A DNA stretch of 64,000 nucleotides from Sphingobacteriales bacterium 46-32 (lineage in GTDB: Bacteria > Bacteroidota > Bacteroidia > Chitinophagales > Chitinophagaceae), in the NCBI GenBank assembly GCA_001898485.1, contig MKTY01000019.1, positions 372,001 through 436,000 of the forward strand, written 5' to 3'. This document shows positions 54,106 through 62,533 of the stretch, in pieces (the first letter of the stretch is position 1; every line of letters begins with the position of its first letter). The translations under genes were made by a program, and so were the position numbers. Under the pieces are notes generated by a model that was given only the letters and a program-made list of their open reading frames with translations, was not told the origin of the DNA and searched no databases.

Positions 54106-54897
54106 TTAGTATGGAAAACTGAATTGTAATGAAGTGCCTTTGTCGATTTCGCTGCGGATCTGCATGGTACCTCCCATCATGCGGGTGCGGGTCATCATAT
54201 TCATGAGACCGGCACCCTGGCCGGAGATACTATGCATATTGCGTCCGTAATCAAAGCCAATACCGTAATCCAGGATACGCAGAAAAAGACTCTTGCGCAT
54301 ATAGGCCAGGGTGATTTCTACTTTTTGAGCCTGACTGTGTTTAATAATGTTATTAAGCGCTTCCTGGATAATGCGGAATACAATCAATTCGGCATTTGTT
54401 TTCATAAATACAGGTTCTCCTATGATGCGTAGCCTGATTTCAAAAAGATTGGTATTCTCTATCTTTTCGATTTCCCGCTCTATAGCCTTGATCAGCCCCT
54501 GCGAGGAGATTAGTTCTGCATTCAGTTCTTTGGAAATATTTCTCAGTTTTTCTATCGCCTCACTCAGCAATTCTACCGATGATGTTATTTTCTGCATGGC
54601 TTTTTCGCGTTCATCCCAGGAAAAGGTGTTAAGATGCAGCTTGGCGAGGGTGAGGGCCAGGTTGATATTGTCGTGAATTTCACGCGATATCTCCTGGAAG
54701 GTGAGTTCCTGCATTTCCAAACGGGCTGAAAGAAGATTTTTTTCGAAGTCAGATTTCAATTCTTCATAATGCTGCTCCGCATGCAGTTGATCCCGCTTAT
54801 GAAGAGTAAGCAGGGCCACGATAGCAGCGGCAAACAACAACAGTATGCCGGAACTGATCAGCAGCAGAAACATTATTTTGGCTTCGTGGCTGTGCAT
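54106..54897 (-). CDS. HisKA_3-type sensor histidine kinase
   Basis: A 263-residue kinase with one N-terminal membrane helix (about 8-30) and a short coiled coil. The phospho-acceptor is His75 in SREIHDNINLALTLAKLHLN. The ATPase domain has N-box IIQEALNNIIKHSQA, DYGIGFD and GQGAGLMNMMTRTRMMGGTMQI. It lacks an extracytoplasmic sensor, and its gene overlaps the upstream membrane-protein gene by 25 bp. The sensing part is therefore probably the separate membrane protein. Confidence 0.93.
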   Translation of the reverse strand: MHSHEAKIMFLLLISSGILLLFAAAIVALLTLHKRDQLHAEQHYEELKSDFEKNLLSARLEMQELTFQEISREIHDNINLALTLAKLHLNTFSWDEREKAMQKITSSVELLSEAIEKLRNISKELNAELISSQGLIKAIEREIEKIENTNLFEIRLRIIGEPVFMKTNAELIVFRIIQEALNNIIKHSQAQKVEITLAYMRKSLFLRILDYGIGFDYGRNMHSISGQGAGLMNMMTRTRMMGGTMQIRSEIDKGTSLQFSFPY

Positions 54898-55610
54898 GAG
54901 TATCCTTTTAACATCAGGAGAAACATGAGCAGGTAACCTACATATACAAGAGTCAGCATTTTTCCATACAGACTGAAGGTCTGAATGGGTATGATGTTGA
55001 CCGCAGTAGCAGGAGGGATGATAACGGCCGCATATGCCCAGCAGCCAGCCAGCATCCAGAAATCATATCCTGTTTCAATACGATGAATAGGCCTGCGCTT
55101 ATATATATCTATCCAGTAAAGTCCGGCTATCAGCAGCAGGGAAATGGATTCGATCAGGTAAACCTGGTGCAAGAGGGTATTGGCACGGTGATGCGCTTCC
55201 CGCAGTTCGGAAATGGCCGGTGACCGGCAACAGAGATCGATAAAGTACAAGATCATAGTGCCGATGGTAAGCAGGATGCAATAGCTGCAAATACGCCGCA
55301 GCGTATTGCTTTTGATAGATTGGTAACAGAGCCGCGAAAAAAGCCAGAATTCAGTGAGTATGAAAAAGTAGGTAAAAAAACGGCTGAAGATCAGCCAGTA
55401 ACCTGTAGCGGAATCGGATTCCCCGAGCAGTCTTAACAGGGTAAGGTGTAATTGATGAATAAAAAATAAACCGAAATAAAACGGGAAAAAGCGCAAGACA
55501 GGTTCAGCGGAACGCCTGTTCAACGATATGCAGAACAGCACGCTAGCCAAGAGTAATACCAGCGGTTCCGTCATGAAACTGCTTTTCCAGGCTGAAAGGA
55601 TCTGTTTCAT
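54873..55610 (-). CDS. multi-helix membrane protein, probable sensor partner of the kinase
   Basis: A 245-residue protein with seven hydrophobic segments (near 15-30, 40-60, 70-92, 107-127, 148-166, 185-205, 217-237). Helices contain several aromatic and charged residues, such as FGLFFIHQLHLTLLRLLG. The layout recalls 7TM sensor modules that are normally fused to a HisKA_3 kinase. Its end overlaps the kinase start by 25 bp, suggesting a split receptor. The ligand is unknown and I recognise no named family. Confidence 0.78.
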   Translation of the reverse strand: MKQILSAWKSSFMTEPLVLLLASVLFCISLNRRSAEPVLRFFPFYFGLFFIHQLHLTLLRLLGESDSATGYWLIFSRFFTYFFILTEFWLFSRLCYQSIKSNTLRRICSYCILLTIGTMILYFIDLCCRSPAISELREAHHRANTLLHQVYLIESISLLLIAGLYWIDIYKRRPIHRIETGYDFWMLAGCWAYAAVIIPPATAVNIIPIQTFSLYGKMLTLVYVGYLLMFLLMLKGYSCTATKPK

Positions 55611-56425
55611 GCAGCAGTGGCTTTTGATCCTGTAATTTACAGACAGCTGCCTCTTTGATTAGCGCGAAAATCACGGCCAGTTTTGGGGATTTTGGCCGTT
55701 GTATAATGAGGGAAAAACGGATTTTCTTCCATGTTTCAACCGTTTTTTGTTGTTGTAAACATCAATTAATCCGGGGAAAGAAACCGGATGAGCAGGAGGC
55801 TATAAGGATAAGTAGCTGATTAGTAAAATTTTGAAATACAGAAGAGCGCTAACTATAACCCAATAAAAAACCCCTCTAAAAAGAAGGGTTTTTGAACGTT
55901 ACTGTTATGAAAGAAAAAAGGTATGTAAAAGAGTCGGATTCAGAATTTGGACAAGGTTAATGGCTTACAGTCTTTTTAATTCAGCTTTCCATCGGAAACG
56001 GGGTATTAAAAACGGAACCAGGAAAAAAGGATAAAGAGAAAGTTGATTGAGGGAGGAAGTCGCTCTGGTCTTCAAAGGAATTGGAAATAAATTTCTGGAC
56101 GGTTTGGACATTGGATGAGTAGGATAAGCGAGTCATCCGCAGCAATCAACTTTCTGACACAAAAATATATCCACATACCCCTGTGTACAAGAGCAGAAAC
56201 TCCCAATTTACTGCCTTCGGTATTTACTGAGCGAAAAGTAAAATGACTAAAAAACAAACAGGAATTACACCTTTATATCAATAGTAAATCTACTATGAGT
56301 ATTAATAAGGTACTTTCCACAGAGTACAATTCGAGTACTTCTACTATGGTATATGTTGCAGGAATTTTCCAAATTGCAGCCTGAAAGAATAGTTAAACCA
56401 CCAAATAAAAGCCAATATCAGACCC
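55611..56425. other. 815-bp divergent intergenic region between two regulator units
   Basis: No gene is supported. Hairpins are at about 55670-55700 (ACGGCC/GGCCGT), 55712-55750 (AAAAACGG/CCGTTTTT) and 55866-55893. Upstream of the response regulator at 56426 a small palindrome ATAGTA-AATC-TACTAT is at 56281-56296. GAGTAC occurs at 56322-56327 and 56333-56338, one helical turn apart, and GTACTT at 56310-56315 and 56335-56340. Confidence 0.6.
55866..55893. terminator. orphan terminator-like hairpin
   Basis: AAAAACCC pairs with GGGTTTTT around a 12-nt loop, with T on the right and A on the left, so it could act on either strand. No gene ends nearby; it may end a short untranslated RNA from 55611-55865. 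Confidence 0.55.
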
Positions 56426-57100
56426 ATGAAAAATCACGAAACTAACGCTGTTATTAAGGTCGCAATTGCTGACGATCATGCCCTTTTTCGTACCGGGGTG
56501 AAAACCTCTCTCTCCAGCCGTAAAGACATTCAGATGGTGGCTGAAGCCGAAAACGGCATGCAACTCCTTAATTTATTACGTCATATTCAGCCAGATGTAG
56601 TGTTACTGGATATCCAGATGCCCATTATGGACGGTCTGGCAACCCTGCCCGAGATCAAAAAGCTGTACCCGAATGTAAAGGTGATCATGCTTAGCATGCA
56701 CAATGACCATTCCGTGATTTCACGGATGATGGAAATTGGCGCTAACTCGTACCTGACCAAAGAATCCGGTTCAGAAATGATCTATGACGCCATCCGTACT
56801 GTTTATGAACAGGATTTTTACTTCAATGATCTTACTAATAAAGCCCTGCTCAGTGGCCTGCGTACCAAACGCACAGCAGAATCGAGCATGCCGGCCGATG
56901 TACAGCTCACTGATAAAGAGATCACTATTCTTAAACTCATGTGTGAGGAAAAGAGTACCAAAGAAATTGCTGATATCGTTGACCTGAGCCCCCGCACCGT
57001 AGAGGCCATTCGCGATAAACTCAAAACCAAAACAGGCACCAAATCAATGGCAGGCCTGGTGATGTATGCCGTAAAAGCCGGCCTGGTAGAGCAGCATTAA
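56426..57100 (+). CDS. NarL/FixJ-type response regulator, divergent from the kinase unit
   Basis: A 224-residue regulator with phospho-acceptor Asp62 (VVLLDIQMPIMDGLA), Lys in YLTKESGSE, and a LuxR-type helix-turn-helix (LTDKEITILKLMCEEKSTKEIADIVDLSPRTVEAIRDKLKTKTGTKS). It resembles the regulator at 53429-54094 over its full length, including a FYFNDLTNK / FYYSHDTTGK block. It has no adjacent kinase of its own in the same direction. It may answer to the kinase across the divergent region or be an orphan. A terminator follows. Confidence 0.93.
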   Translation: MKNHETNAVIKVAIADDHALFRTGVKTSLSSRKDIQMVAEAENGMQLLNLLRHIQPDVVLLDIQMPIMDGLATLPEIKKLYPNVKVIMLSMHNDHSVISRMMEIGANSYLTKESGSEMIYDAIRTVYEQDFYFNDLTNKALLSGLRTKRTAESSMPADVQLTDKEITILKLMCEEKSTKEIADIVDLSPRTVEAIRDKLKTKTGTKSMAGLVMYAVKAGLVEQH

Positions 57101-57131
57101 CATAGTTGCAGACTAATTGCTTAATTATCAT

Positions 57132-57158
57132 AGCTATCCATCCAGGATAGCTTTTTTA
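57132..57158 (+). terminator. intrinsic terminator of the response regulator gene
   Basis: AGCTATCC pairs with GGATAGCT around a 5-nt loop, followed by TTTTTATT. It begins 31 bp after the stop codon. Confidence 0.9.
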
Positions 57159-57172
57159 TTTACTTTCATGCA

Positions 57173-57994
57173 ATGATGGAAATCTGCATCAACGGGCGTT
57201 TTCAGACCGGGGCAGCACCGGCCCTGGCTATAACCGATAAAAGCTATCGCTATGGCGATGGCCTTTTCGAAACAATGAAAATGCAGAAAGGTCATTTACA
57301 AAGAGGCCCTGCCCATTTTGACCGGTTGCAACGGGGAATGAATCTGCTGGGCTATGATATAACCTCTTTTCCTGATCCGCATACTTTTACCACATTCATC
57401 ACAGAACTGTGCCGGCGCAATGAATGCCTGGAGCTGGGGAGAGTCCGGCTTACAGTCTCCGCCGGCAATGGAGGGCTTTTTGAAGACAGTCAGCCAAACT
57501 TCTCCATAGAATGCTGGCCATTGACTGCTGCTGTAGAAACCCTCAACAGCACCGGACTCAGGCTGACTATTTGCCCGGGGGTACGTAAAAGCCACGACTG
57601 GCTGGCCAACCTTAAATCGGCCAATTATCTGCCATATGCGGTCGCCGCACGCTACGCCCGCCATCACGAGGCCGACGATTGCATTGTCCTGAACACTCAT
57701 GACCGTATTGCCGATACCTGCATCGCCAATATTTTTATGATCAGGGACGGACAAATTTTTACACCTTCACTTACCGAAGCACCCGTGGCGGGTATTACCC
57801 GCCAGTATCTTCTGAGCAGGCTACCGGTTATAGAGACGCCCCTTTCTCTCACCGATCTGCAGCAGGCACAGGAGGTATTTGTAACCAATGCAATTAATGG
57901 GTTAAGGTGGGTTGCCGAAATAGATGGTCAGTCATATACCCATCAGCAAACGGCAGAAATATTCCGGAAACATATGCAAACAATTGCCGGGTAG
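57173..57994 (+). CDS. class IV aminotransferase-fold enzyme (PabC / branched-chain aminotransferase type)
   Basis: A 273-residue PLP enzyme of fold type IV. The N-terminal DKSYRYGDGLFETMKM is the family motif. The PLP-binding Lys is in ANLKSANYLPYAVAARYA, and CIANIFMI and EAPVAGITRQYLL hold the substrate site. Candidate functions are aminodeoxychorismate lyase (folate) or a D- or branched-chain amino acid aminotransferase; the length and SANYL suggest the lyase or D-amino-acid branch. It is followed 15 bp later by the photolyase gene. folE, another pterin gene, is 4 kb away, which mildly favours a folate role. Confidence 0.86.
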   Translation: MMEICINGRFQTGAAPALAITDKSYRYGDGLFETMKMQKGHLQRGPAHFDRLQRGMNLLGYDITSFPDPHTFTTFITELCRRNECLELGRVRLTVSAGNGGLFEDSQPNFSIECWPLTAAVETLNSTGLRLTICPGVRKSHDWLANLKSANYLPYAVAARYARHHEADDCIVLNTHDRIADTCIANIFMIRDGQIFTPSLTEAPVAGITRQYLLSRLPVIETPLSLTDLQQAQEVFVTNAINGLRWVAEIDGQSYTHQQTAEIFRKHMQTIAG

Positions 57995-58009
57995 GCTTGT
58001 TCTGCCTGC

Positions 58010-59320
58010 ATGCAACCAGCTATTGTACTTTTTTGGTTTCGCCGGGATCTGCGTTTGGCAGACAATGCTGCCTTATACCGGGCCTTACGACATGGCCTGC
58101 CGGTACAGCCCATTTTTATTTTTGACCGTCATATTCTGGATGAACTTAAAGACAAATCCGATCGCCGGGTTGAATTTATTCACCAGCAAATAACCGTTAT
58201 TGATCGGCAACTGCAGCAGCTGGGAGCTGCACTCGACGTACGATATGGGACCCCTGAAGAGATCTGGCCACAATTGCTCGCTGCATACAATGTAAAAGCC
58301 GTTTATACCAATCACGATTATGAGCCATATGCCGCAAAGCGCGATGCAACGGTGGCCGCCCTCCTGGCTCAAAAGGGTATTGACTTCTTTTCATTCAAAG
58401 ACCAGGTCATCTTTGAGAAAAACGAAGTGACAAAGGATGACGGAAAACCGTATACTGTTTTTACACCCTATTCTCGTCGCTGGAAGGCTACTGTTAACGG
58501 CTTCTATCTTCAATCATATCCCACAGAAAAATATTTTTCCAAACTGCACCGGAGTGAAACACGCTCTATCCCCTCGTTGCAGTCAATGGGTTTTGTGTCA
58601 TCCGGACATTCATTTCCTGAAAAAGGCTGGCAGGATGCTATTATCCGGCGATATAAAGAACAAAGAGATTATCCGGCCATAAGCGGTACCTCGCGTCTTA
58701 GTATACATCTGCGTTTCGGTACGATCAGCATCCGGCAACTGGCACGCGAAGCCGGAAGTCTTAACGAAACTTTTTTGAATGAGCTGATATGGCGTGATTT
58801 TTATCAGATGATACTCTGGCATTTTCCGCAGGTGGTAGGGCATGCATTTAAACCCGAGTATGATCGTGTAAAATGGAGAAATAATACCGCCGAGTTTGAT
58901 GCCTGGTGCCAGGGACGTACCGGCTATCCCATTGTCGATGCCGGTATGCGCGAATTGAATGCAACAGGTTACATGCACAACAGGGTGCGGATGATCGTTG
59001 CTTCTTTTCTTACCAAACATTTACTGATCGACTGGCGTTGGGGCGAAGCATATTTTGCAGAAAAGTTGCTTGATTTTGATCTGGCCGCTAACAATGGCGG
59101 CTGGCAATGGGCCGCTGGCAGTGGTTGCGATGCGGCGCCTTATTTCCGGGTATTCAATCCCTATCTGCAAACGCAGAAGTTTGATCCGCAATTGAAATAT
59201 ATCCGTAAATGGGTACCCGAGCTGGATGAGCTGACCTATCCGCGGCCAATAGTCGAACATGAAATGGCACGTAAAAGATGCCTCGAAGCGTATGCAGTGG
59301 CCCTGGGTAAAAAAAGTTAA
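58010..59320 (+). CDS. phrB: deoxyribodipyrimidine photolyase
   Basis: A 436-residue class I photolyase. The N-terminal antenna domain begins VLFWFRRDLRLADNAALYRAL. The FAD domain has SRLSIHLRFGTISIRQ, ELIWRDFYQMILWHFP, YDRVKWRNNTAEFDAWCQGRTGYPIVDAGMRELNATGYMHNRVRMIVASFLTKHLLIDWRWGEAYF and DLAANNGGWQWAAGSGCDAAPYFRVFNP. All three positions of the Trp electron chain fall in conserved blocks. It repairs UV dimers in blue light. The stop codon overlaps that of mqnD on the other strand. Confidence 0.95.
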   Translation: MQPAIVLFWFRRDLRLADNAALYRALRHGLPVQPIFIFDRHILDELKDKSDRRVEFIHQQITVIDRQLQQLGAALDVRYGTPEEIWPQLLAAYNVKAVYTNHDYEPYAAKRDATVAALLAQKGIDFFSFKDQVIFEKNEVTKDDGKPYTVFTPYSRRWKATVNGFYLQSYPTEKYFSKLHRSETRSIPSLQSMGFVSSGHSFPEKGWQDAIIRRYKEQRDYPAISGTSRLSIHLRFGTISIRQLAREAGSLNETFLNELIWRDFYQMILWHFPQVVGHAFKPEYDRVKWRNNTAEFDAWCQGRTGYPIVDAGMRELNATGYMHNRVRMIVASFLTKHLLIDWRWGEAYFAEKLLDFDLAANNGGWQWAAGSGCDAAPYFRVFNPYLQTQKFDPQLKYIRKWVPELDELTYPRPIVEHEMARKRCLEAYAVALGKKS

Positions 59321-60171
59321 ACCAGTTGTGCAGGAACAGGCGCAAACAATGAACCGCCGGCAGGCACAGCAGGGTTGTTTTTTGCAAATACCTGGTGAAG
59401 CGTCTCAATTGCACGTCTGCCTTCTTCTCCCAGGTCTATACTATACTGGTTTACATACAGGTCAATATGCTGCCGCATTACTTCATCGCTCATAGCCTGG
59501 GCATGTGCCTGCACATAAGCAGATATAGAAGGATAATGATCAAATGAATACTGAAGGCTTTTGCGAATAAGTTTATTTACCTGTAAAATGAGTTGTGTAT
59601 CTGCACTGCGGCGAATGGCAATTCCGCCGAGCGGAATAGGGCAATGCATAGACCGCTCCCATACCTCGCCCAGGTCGGCTACTTTATGCAAGCCTTTTTG
59701 CTGATAGGTAAATCTGTTTTCGTGAATGATCACACCCAGATCTGTACTGCCCTGCAGAACCGCGTCTTCTATTGCAGAAAAAACTAAAAAAGATTTATGC
59801 GCTGCATGGGGATATGCAAATGAGAAAAGCAGGTGAGCAGTAGTATGTGCACCCGGCAGGGCCACCAGCAACGGTTCTACCCGATCTGCTTCTGCCAATA
59901 CCGGCTCCCGGCTAATGAGCAATGGACCTACTCCTTTTCCCAGTGCGCTTCCTGCGTGCAAAAGCTGGTAATGCCCCAGCGAGCGGAAGAATGCAGGAAA
60001 ACTCAGTTTGGTGACATCCAGCTTACCTTCCAGCGCCCATTGGTTGAGTGTTTCCACGTCTTCCAGTACAGGTTCAAATTCAAGGCCTTCCGTATCAATT
60101 TGACCATTTACAAGCGCATCAAAGATGAATGTATCATTGGGGCAGGGGCTGAATCCAATTTTCAGTTTCAT
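59317..60171 (-). CDS. mqnD: 1,4-dihydroxy-6-naphthoate synthase, menaquinone (futalosine pathway)
   Basis: A 284-residue protein. KLKIGFSPCPNDTFIFDALVNG, the family opening, begins it. LDVTKLSFPAFFRSLGHYQLLHAGSALGKGVGPLLIS, GAHTTAHLLFSFAYP and LGVIIHENRFTYQQKGLHKVADLGEVWE are the other conserved blocks of MqnD. It converts cyclic dehypoxanthinyl futalosine to the naphthoate. Its start overlaps the mqnB stop by 4 bp, and its stop overlaps the photolyase stop by 3 bp. Hence menaquinone is made through futalosine in this organism. Confidence 0.94.
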   Translation of the reverse strand: MKLKIGFSPCPNDTFIFDALVNGQIDTEGLEFEPVLEDVETLNQWALEGKLDVTKLSFPAFFRSLGHYQLLHAGSALGKGVGPLLISREPVLAEADRVEPLLVALPGAHTTAHLLFSFAYPHAAHKSFLVFSAIEDAVLQGSTDLGVIIHENRFTYQQKGLHKVADLGEVWERSMHCPIPLGGIAIRRSADTQLILQVNKLIRKSLQYSFDHYPSISAYVQAHAQAMSDEVMRQHIDLYVNQYSIDLGEEGRRAIETLHQVFAKNNPAVPAGGSLFAPVPAQLV

Positions 60172-60827
60172 AGCGGAAGATCATTTACTTGTTGAAACAG
60201 TTCTATCAGTTTTTTGTTGAGGTTTTCGATGGAGGCTGCCAGTTGCCAGCGGCTTTTATCACGTACGCCTACCTGGTTAGATACAGCTCTCAGTTGTACA
60301 AACGGAATCTGCCGTTGCAGGCAGGCCAGGTGAAGTGCAGCTCCCTCCATAGATTCCAGCAGGGGATTCCATTGGGTTTTATACCAATCTATCTGACGGA
60401 TATCGGTGCTGATCTGGTTGACCGTAATGGCGGAGACCTGCGGTAAGCCTATATGATCAAGAAGAGCGGAGTAAGGGTTATAAAGCCATCCGTCTCTGTA
60501 AAGGGGGGCATCGGGCGAAGACAGGCCCATGGCAAAGGGGTCGCGGAAGAGGCCGTCTTCCCATACACCCAGATCGCCCAGCCGGTCGCGATCAGCTGCC
60601 AGCACCTCCGTCTCACGCCCTGATTCGAAACAACCCGCCACGCCGGCCTGCATTACTAATTGATAATGATTTTGTTGTAAATGACTGCCCAGGGCAAGGG
60701 CGGTGGCAGTACTGCCAATACCAGTGATAAGAATATCCGCTTTAAGCTGCCCGGGCAGCTGTTGCTCCAGCCATCGGCTGGCAGGAGCTATTTCAAAAGC
60801 TGTGGCGGCAACAAGAAGCAGGTGCAT
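60168..60827 (-). CDS. mqnB: futalosine hydrolase
   Basis: A 219-residue nucleoside-phosphorylase-fold protein from the ATG at 60827 (a TTG two codons upstream is also possible). LLLVAATAFEIAPA, LITGIGSTATALALG and QAGVAGCFE are the ligand blocks. SMEGAALHLACLQRQIPFVQLRAVSNQVGVRDKSRW holds the catalytic Glu/Asp region and is close to known MqnB. It splits hypoxanthine from futalosine. It is translationally coupled to mqnD by a 4-bp overlap. mqnA, mqnC and the rest of the pathway are elsewhere. Confidence 0.9.
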   Translation of the reverse strand: MHLLLVAATAFEIAPASRWLEQQLPGQLKADILITGIGSTATALALGSHLQQNHYQLVMQAGVAGCFESGRETEVLAADRDRLGDLGVWEDGLFRDPFAMGLSSPDAPLYRDGWLYNPYSALLDHIGLPQVSAITVNQISTDIRQIDWYKTQWNPLLESMEGAALHLACLQRQIPFVQLRAVSNQVGVRDKSRWQLAASIENLNKKLIELFQQVNDLPL

Positions 60828-60918
60828 GTGCAAATATCCGCAAACCTTGTCATTAGTTGCGGTAAATAGTAACTTTGCGTCCCGCCAATGAGGCGTGGGC
60901 TAGCTAATCTGACCGAGC

Positions 60919-61329
60919 ATGGTATACCTGACAAGATCTGAACATTTCAACGCAGCACATAAGCTTTATAATCCCAACTGGAGCCTGGAACAAAATGAGG
61001 CTGTATTCGGAAAATGTGCCAATGAAAACTGGCATGGGCACAATTATGAGCTGCTGGTTACTATTAAGGGTAAGCCAGACCCCGATACCGGTTTTGTATT
61101 TGATGTAAAAAGGCTGAGCCTGATCATCCGCGATCACATCATTGAAAAGCTCGATCACCGCAATCTGAATCTGGACGTAGATTTTATGCAGGGTAAAATG
61201 TGCAGTACAGAAAACCTGGCTATTGCTATCTGGCAGCAATTGCAGCCACATCTGCCACAGGATGTACAGTTGCATTGTATAAAACTGTATGAAACTCCGC
61301 GGATCTATGTGGAGTATTTCGGTGAATAA
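60919..61329 (+). CDS. 6-pyruvoyl/6-carboxy-tetrahydropterin synthase family protein, copy 1
   Basis: A 136-residue T-fold enzyme. Zinc ligands are His14 (EHFNAAH), His39 and His41 (WHGHNYEL); Cys33 in VFGKC is the catalytic Cys. The spacing C-x5-HGH, with LDHRNLN and LYETPRIYVEY, resembles animal PTPS more than E. coli QueD, whose Cys is closer to HGH. It acts after FolE on dihydroneopterin triphosphate, for queuosine or for a tetrahydrobiopterin-like product. A paralog follows 79 bp later, then folE. Confidence 0.9.
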   Translation: MVYLTRSEHFNAAHKLYNPNWSLEQNEAVFGKCANENWHGHNYELLVTIKGKPDPDTGFVFDVKRLSLIIRDHIIEKLDHRNLNLDVDFMQGKMCSTENLAIAIWQQLQPHLPQDVQLHCIKLYETPRIYVEYFGE

Positions 61330-61408
61330 AAAAACAACTGAACCATTGGCCGGACCGGTTGTTAAAGCTCATTAATAAACGCATACTGCGTATGCATAAT
61401 TTTCTGTA

Positions 61409-61822
61409 ATGGATAAACGAGTGGCAGTATACAGACGGGAGCATTTTAATGCCGCACACCGGTTGTATAATCCGGCGTGGGATGATGCCACCAATGAGCG
61501 GGTATTTGGGAAATGTGCCCTGCCTCACTACCATGGGCATAATTATGAACTGGAAGTAAAGGTCACAGGAGTACCCGATCCTGTAACCGGATATGTAATG
61601 GATCTGAAAGAACTTTCAGACATCATAAAGGCAGAAATTCACAGCCGTTTTGATCACCGAAATTTAAATCTGGATACCGCCGAGTTTAAAACGCTCAATC
61701 CAACGGCAGAGAATATTGTTGTTGTTATTTATAATTTACTCCGGCCCCATATTGCAGCAGCACTTGATTTGCATGTGCGATTGTATGAAACGCCGCGTAA
61801 TTTCGTAGAGTACCCTGCATGA
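61409..61822 (+). CDS. 6-pyruvoyl/6-carboxy-tetrahydropterin synthase family protein, copy 2
   Basis: A 137-residue paralog of the previous gene. His17, Cys36, His42 and His44 occupy the same positions in EHFNAAH, VFGKC and YHGHNYEL, and FDHRNLN and LYETPRNFVEY match too. Because both copies keep all catalytic residues, both are probably active. It lies 29 bp before folE. One copy may serve queuosine and the other a biopterin-type cofactor, but this is unproven. Confidence 0.9.
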   Translation: MDKRVAVYRREHFNAAHRLYNPAWDDATNERVFGKCALPHYHGHNYELEVKVTGVPDPVTGYVMDLKELSDIIKAEIHSRFDHRNLNLDTAEFKTLNPTAENIVVVIYNLLRPHIAAALDLHVRLYETPRNFVEYPA

Positions 61823-61851
61823 GTAAAATTCAGTAAAAAGAAATACCTGTT

Positions 61852-62454
61852 ATGGCTTACACAAAGATTGAACAGTATGATGAGTCGGTTACCAACGGAC
61901 TTATAAAAAACTATAAGGAAGTACTGGGCCAACTGGGCGAGGATCCGGAACGTGAAGGGTTGTTGAAAACTCCCGAACGCCTGGCAAAAGCCATGCAATA
62001 CCTGACACAGGGCTACCAGGTAGATGCGCGTACTATTCTGAACTCTGCCAAATTTCATGAGCCGGTGAGTGAAATGATTGTGGTAAAAGATATAGAGTTA
62101 TACAGCATGTGCGAGCATCATATGCTGCCTTTCTTTGGCAAGGCACATATTGCCTATATCCCGAATGGCTGGATAACGGGCCTTAGCAAGATTGCCCGTG
62201 TGGTAGACGCTTATGCGCGCCGACTGCAGGTGCAGGAACGCCTTACAGTAGAGATCATGAATGCCATAAAAGATACATTGAATCCGTTGGGGGTAGCAGT
62301 GGTCATTGAAGCCCAGCATCTATGTATGATGATGCGGGGTGTGCAAAAACAGAATTCGGAGACAACGACATCGGCATTTGATGGGGAATTTCAGAAAAAT
62401 TCTACCCGCAGCGAATTTCTGAAGCTGATTTCTTCCGATCTCAGCCGCCGCTAG
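61852..62454 (+). CDS. folE: GTP cyclohydrolase I
   Basis: A 200-residue enzyme of the FolE type. Zinc ligands and active-site residues are in [21 protein letters not shown] and in [49 protein letters not shown] is also conserved. [26 protein letters not shown] opens the family domain. It makes dihydroneopterin triphosphate from GTP, the entry to folate, queuosine and biopterins. It follows the two PTPS paralogs, so the three probably form one operon. Confidence 0.97.
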   Translation: MAYTKIEQYDESVTNGLIKNYKEVLGQLGEDPEREGLLKTPERLAKAMQYLTQGYQVDARTILNSAKFHEPVSEMIVVKDIELYSMCEHHMLPFFGKAHIAYIPNGWITGLSKIARVVDAYARRLQVQERLTVEIMNAIKDTLNPLGVAVVIEAQHLCMMMRGVQKQNSETTTSAFDGEFQKNSTRSEFLKLISSDLSRR

Positions 62455-62467
62455 TTTTTTCTTATTG

Positions 62468-62509
62468 TGCCACAAAGATTTTTTTTCTTAAAACCTTTGT
62501 GGCATTTTT
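62468..62509 (+). terminator. intrinsic terminator between folE and fabD
   Basis: TGCCACAAAG pairs perfectly with CTTTGTGGCA around a 17-nt loop, followed by TTTTTG. It begins 14 bp after the folE stop codon. Confidence 0.9.
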
Positions 62510-62533
62510 GTCTCCTAACCACCCCCTTTAATC

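Noticed and set aside
56072-56257. A 61-codon frame in the 815-bp regulator gap
   Set aside because: No start context, no motif, and it lies in an A/T-rich divergent region with hairpins.
61330-61408. A terminator between the two PTPS genes
   Set aside because: The hairpin AACAAC/GTTGTT has its T tract only on the minus strand, where no gene ends, and the genes read as one operon.
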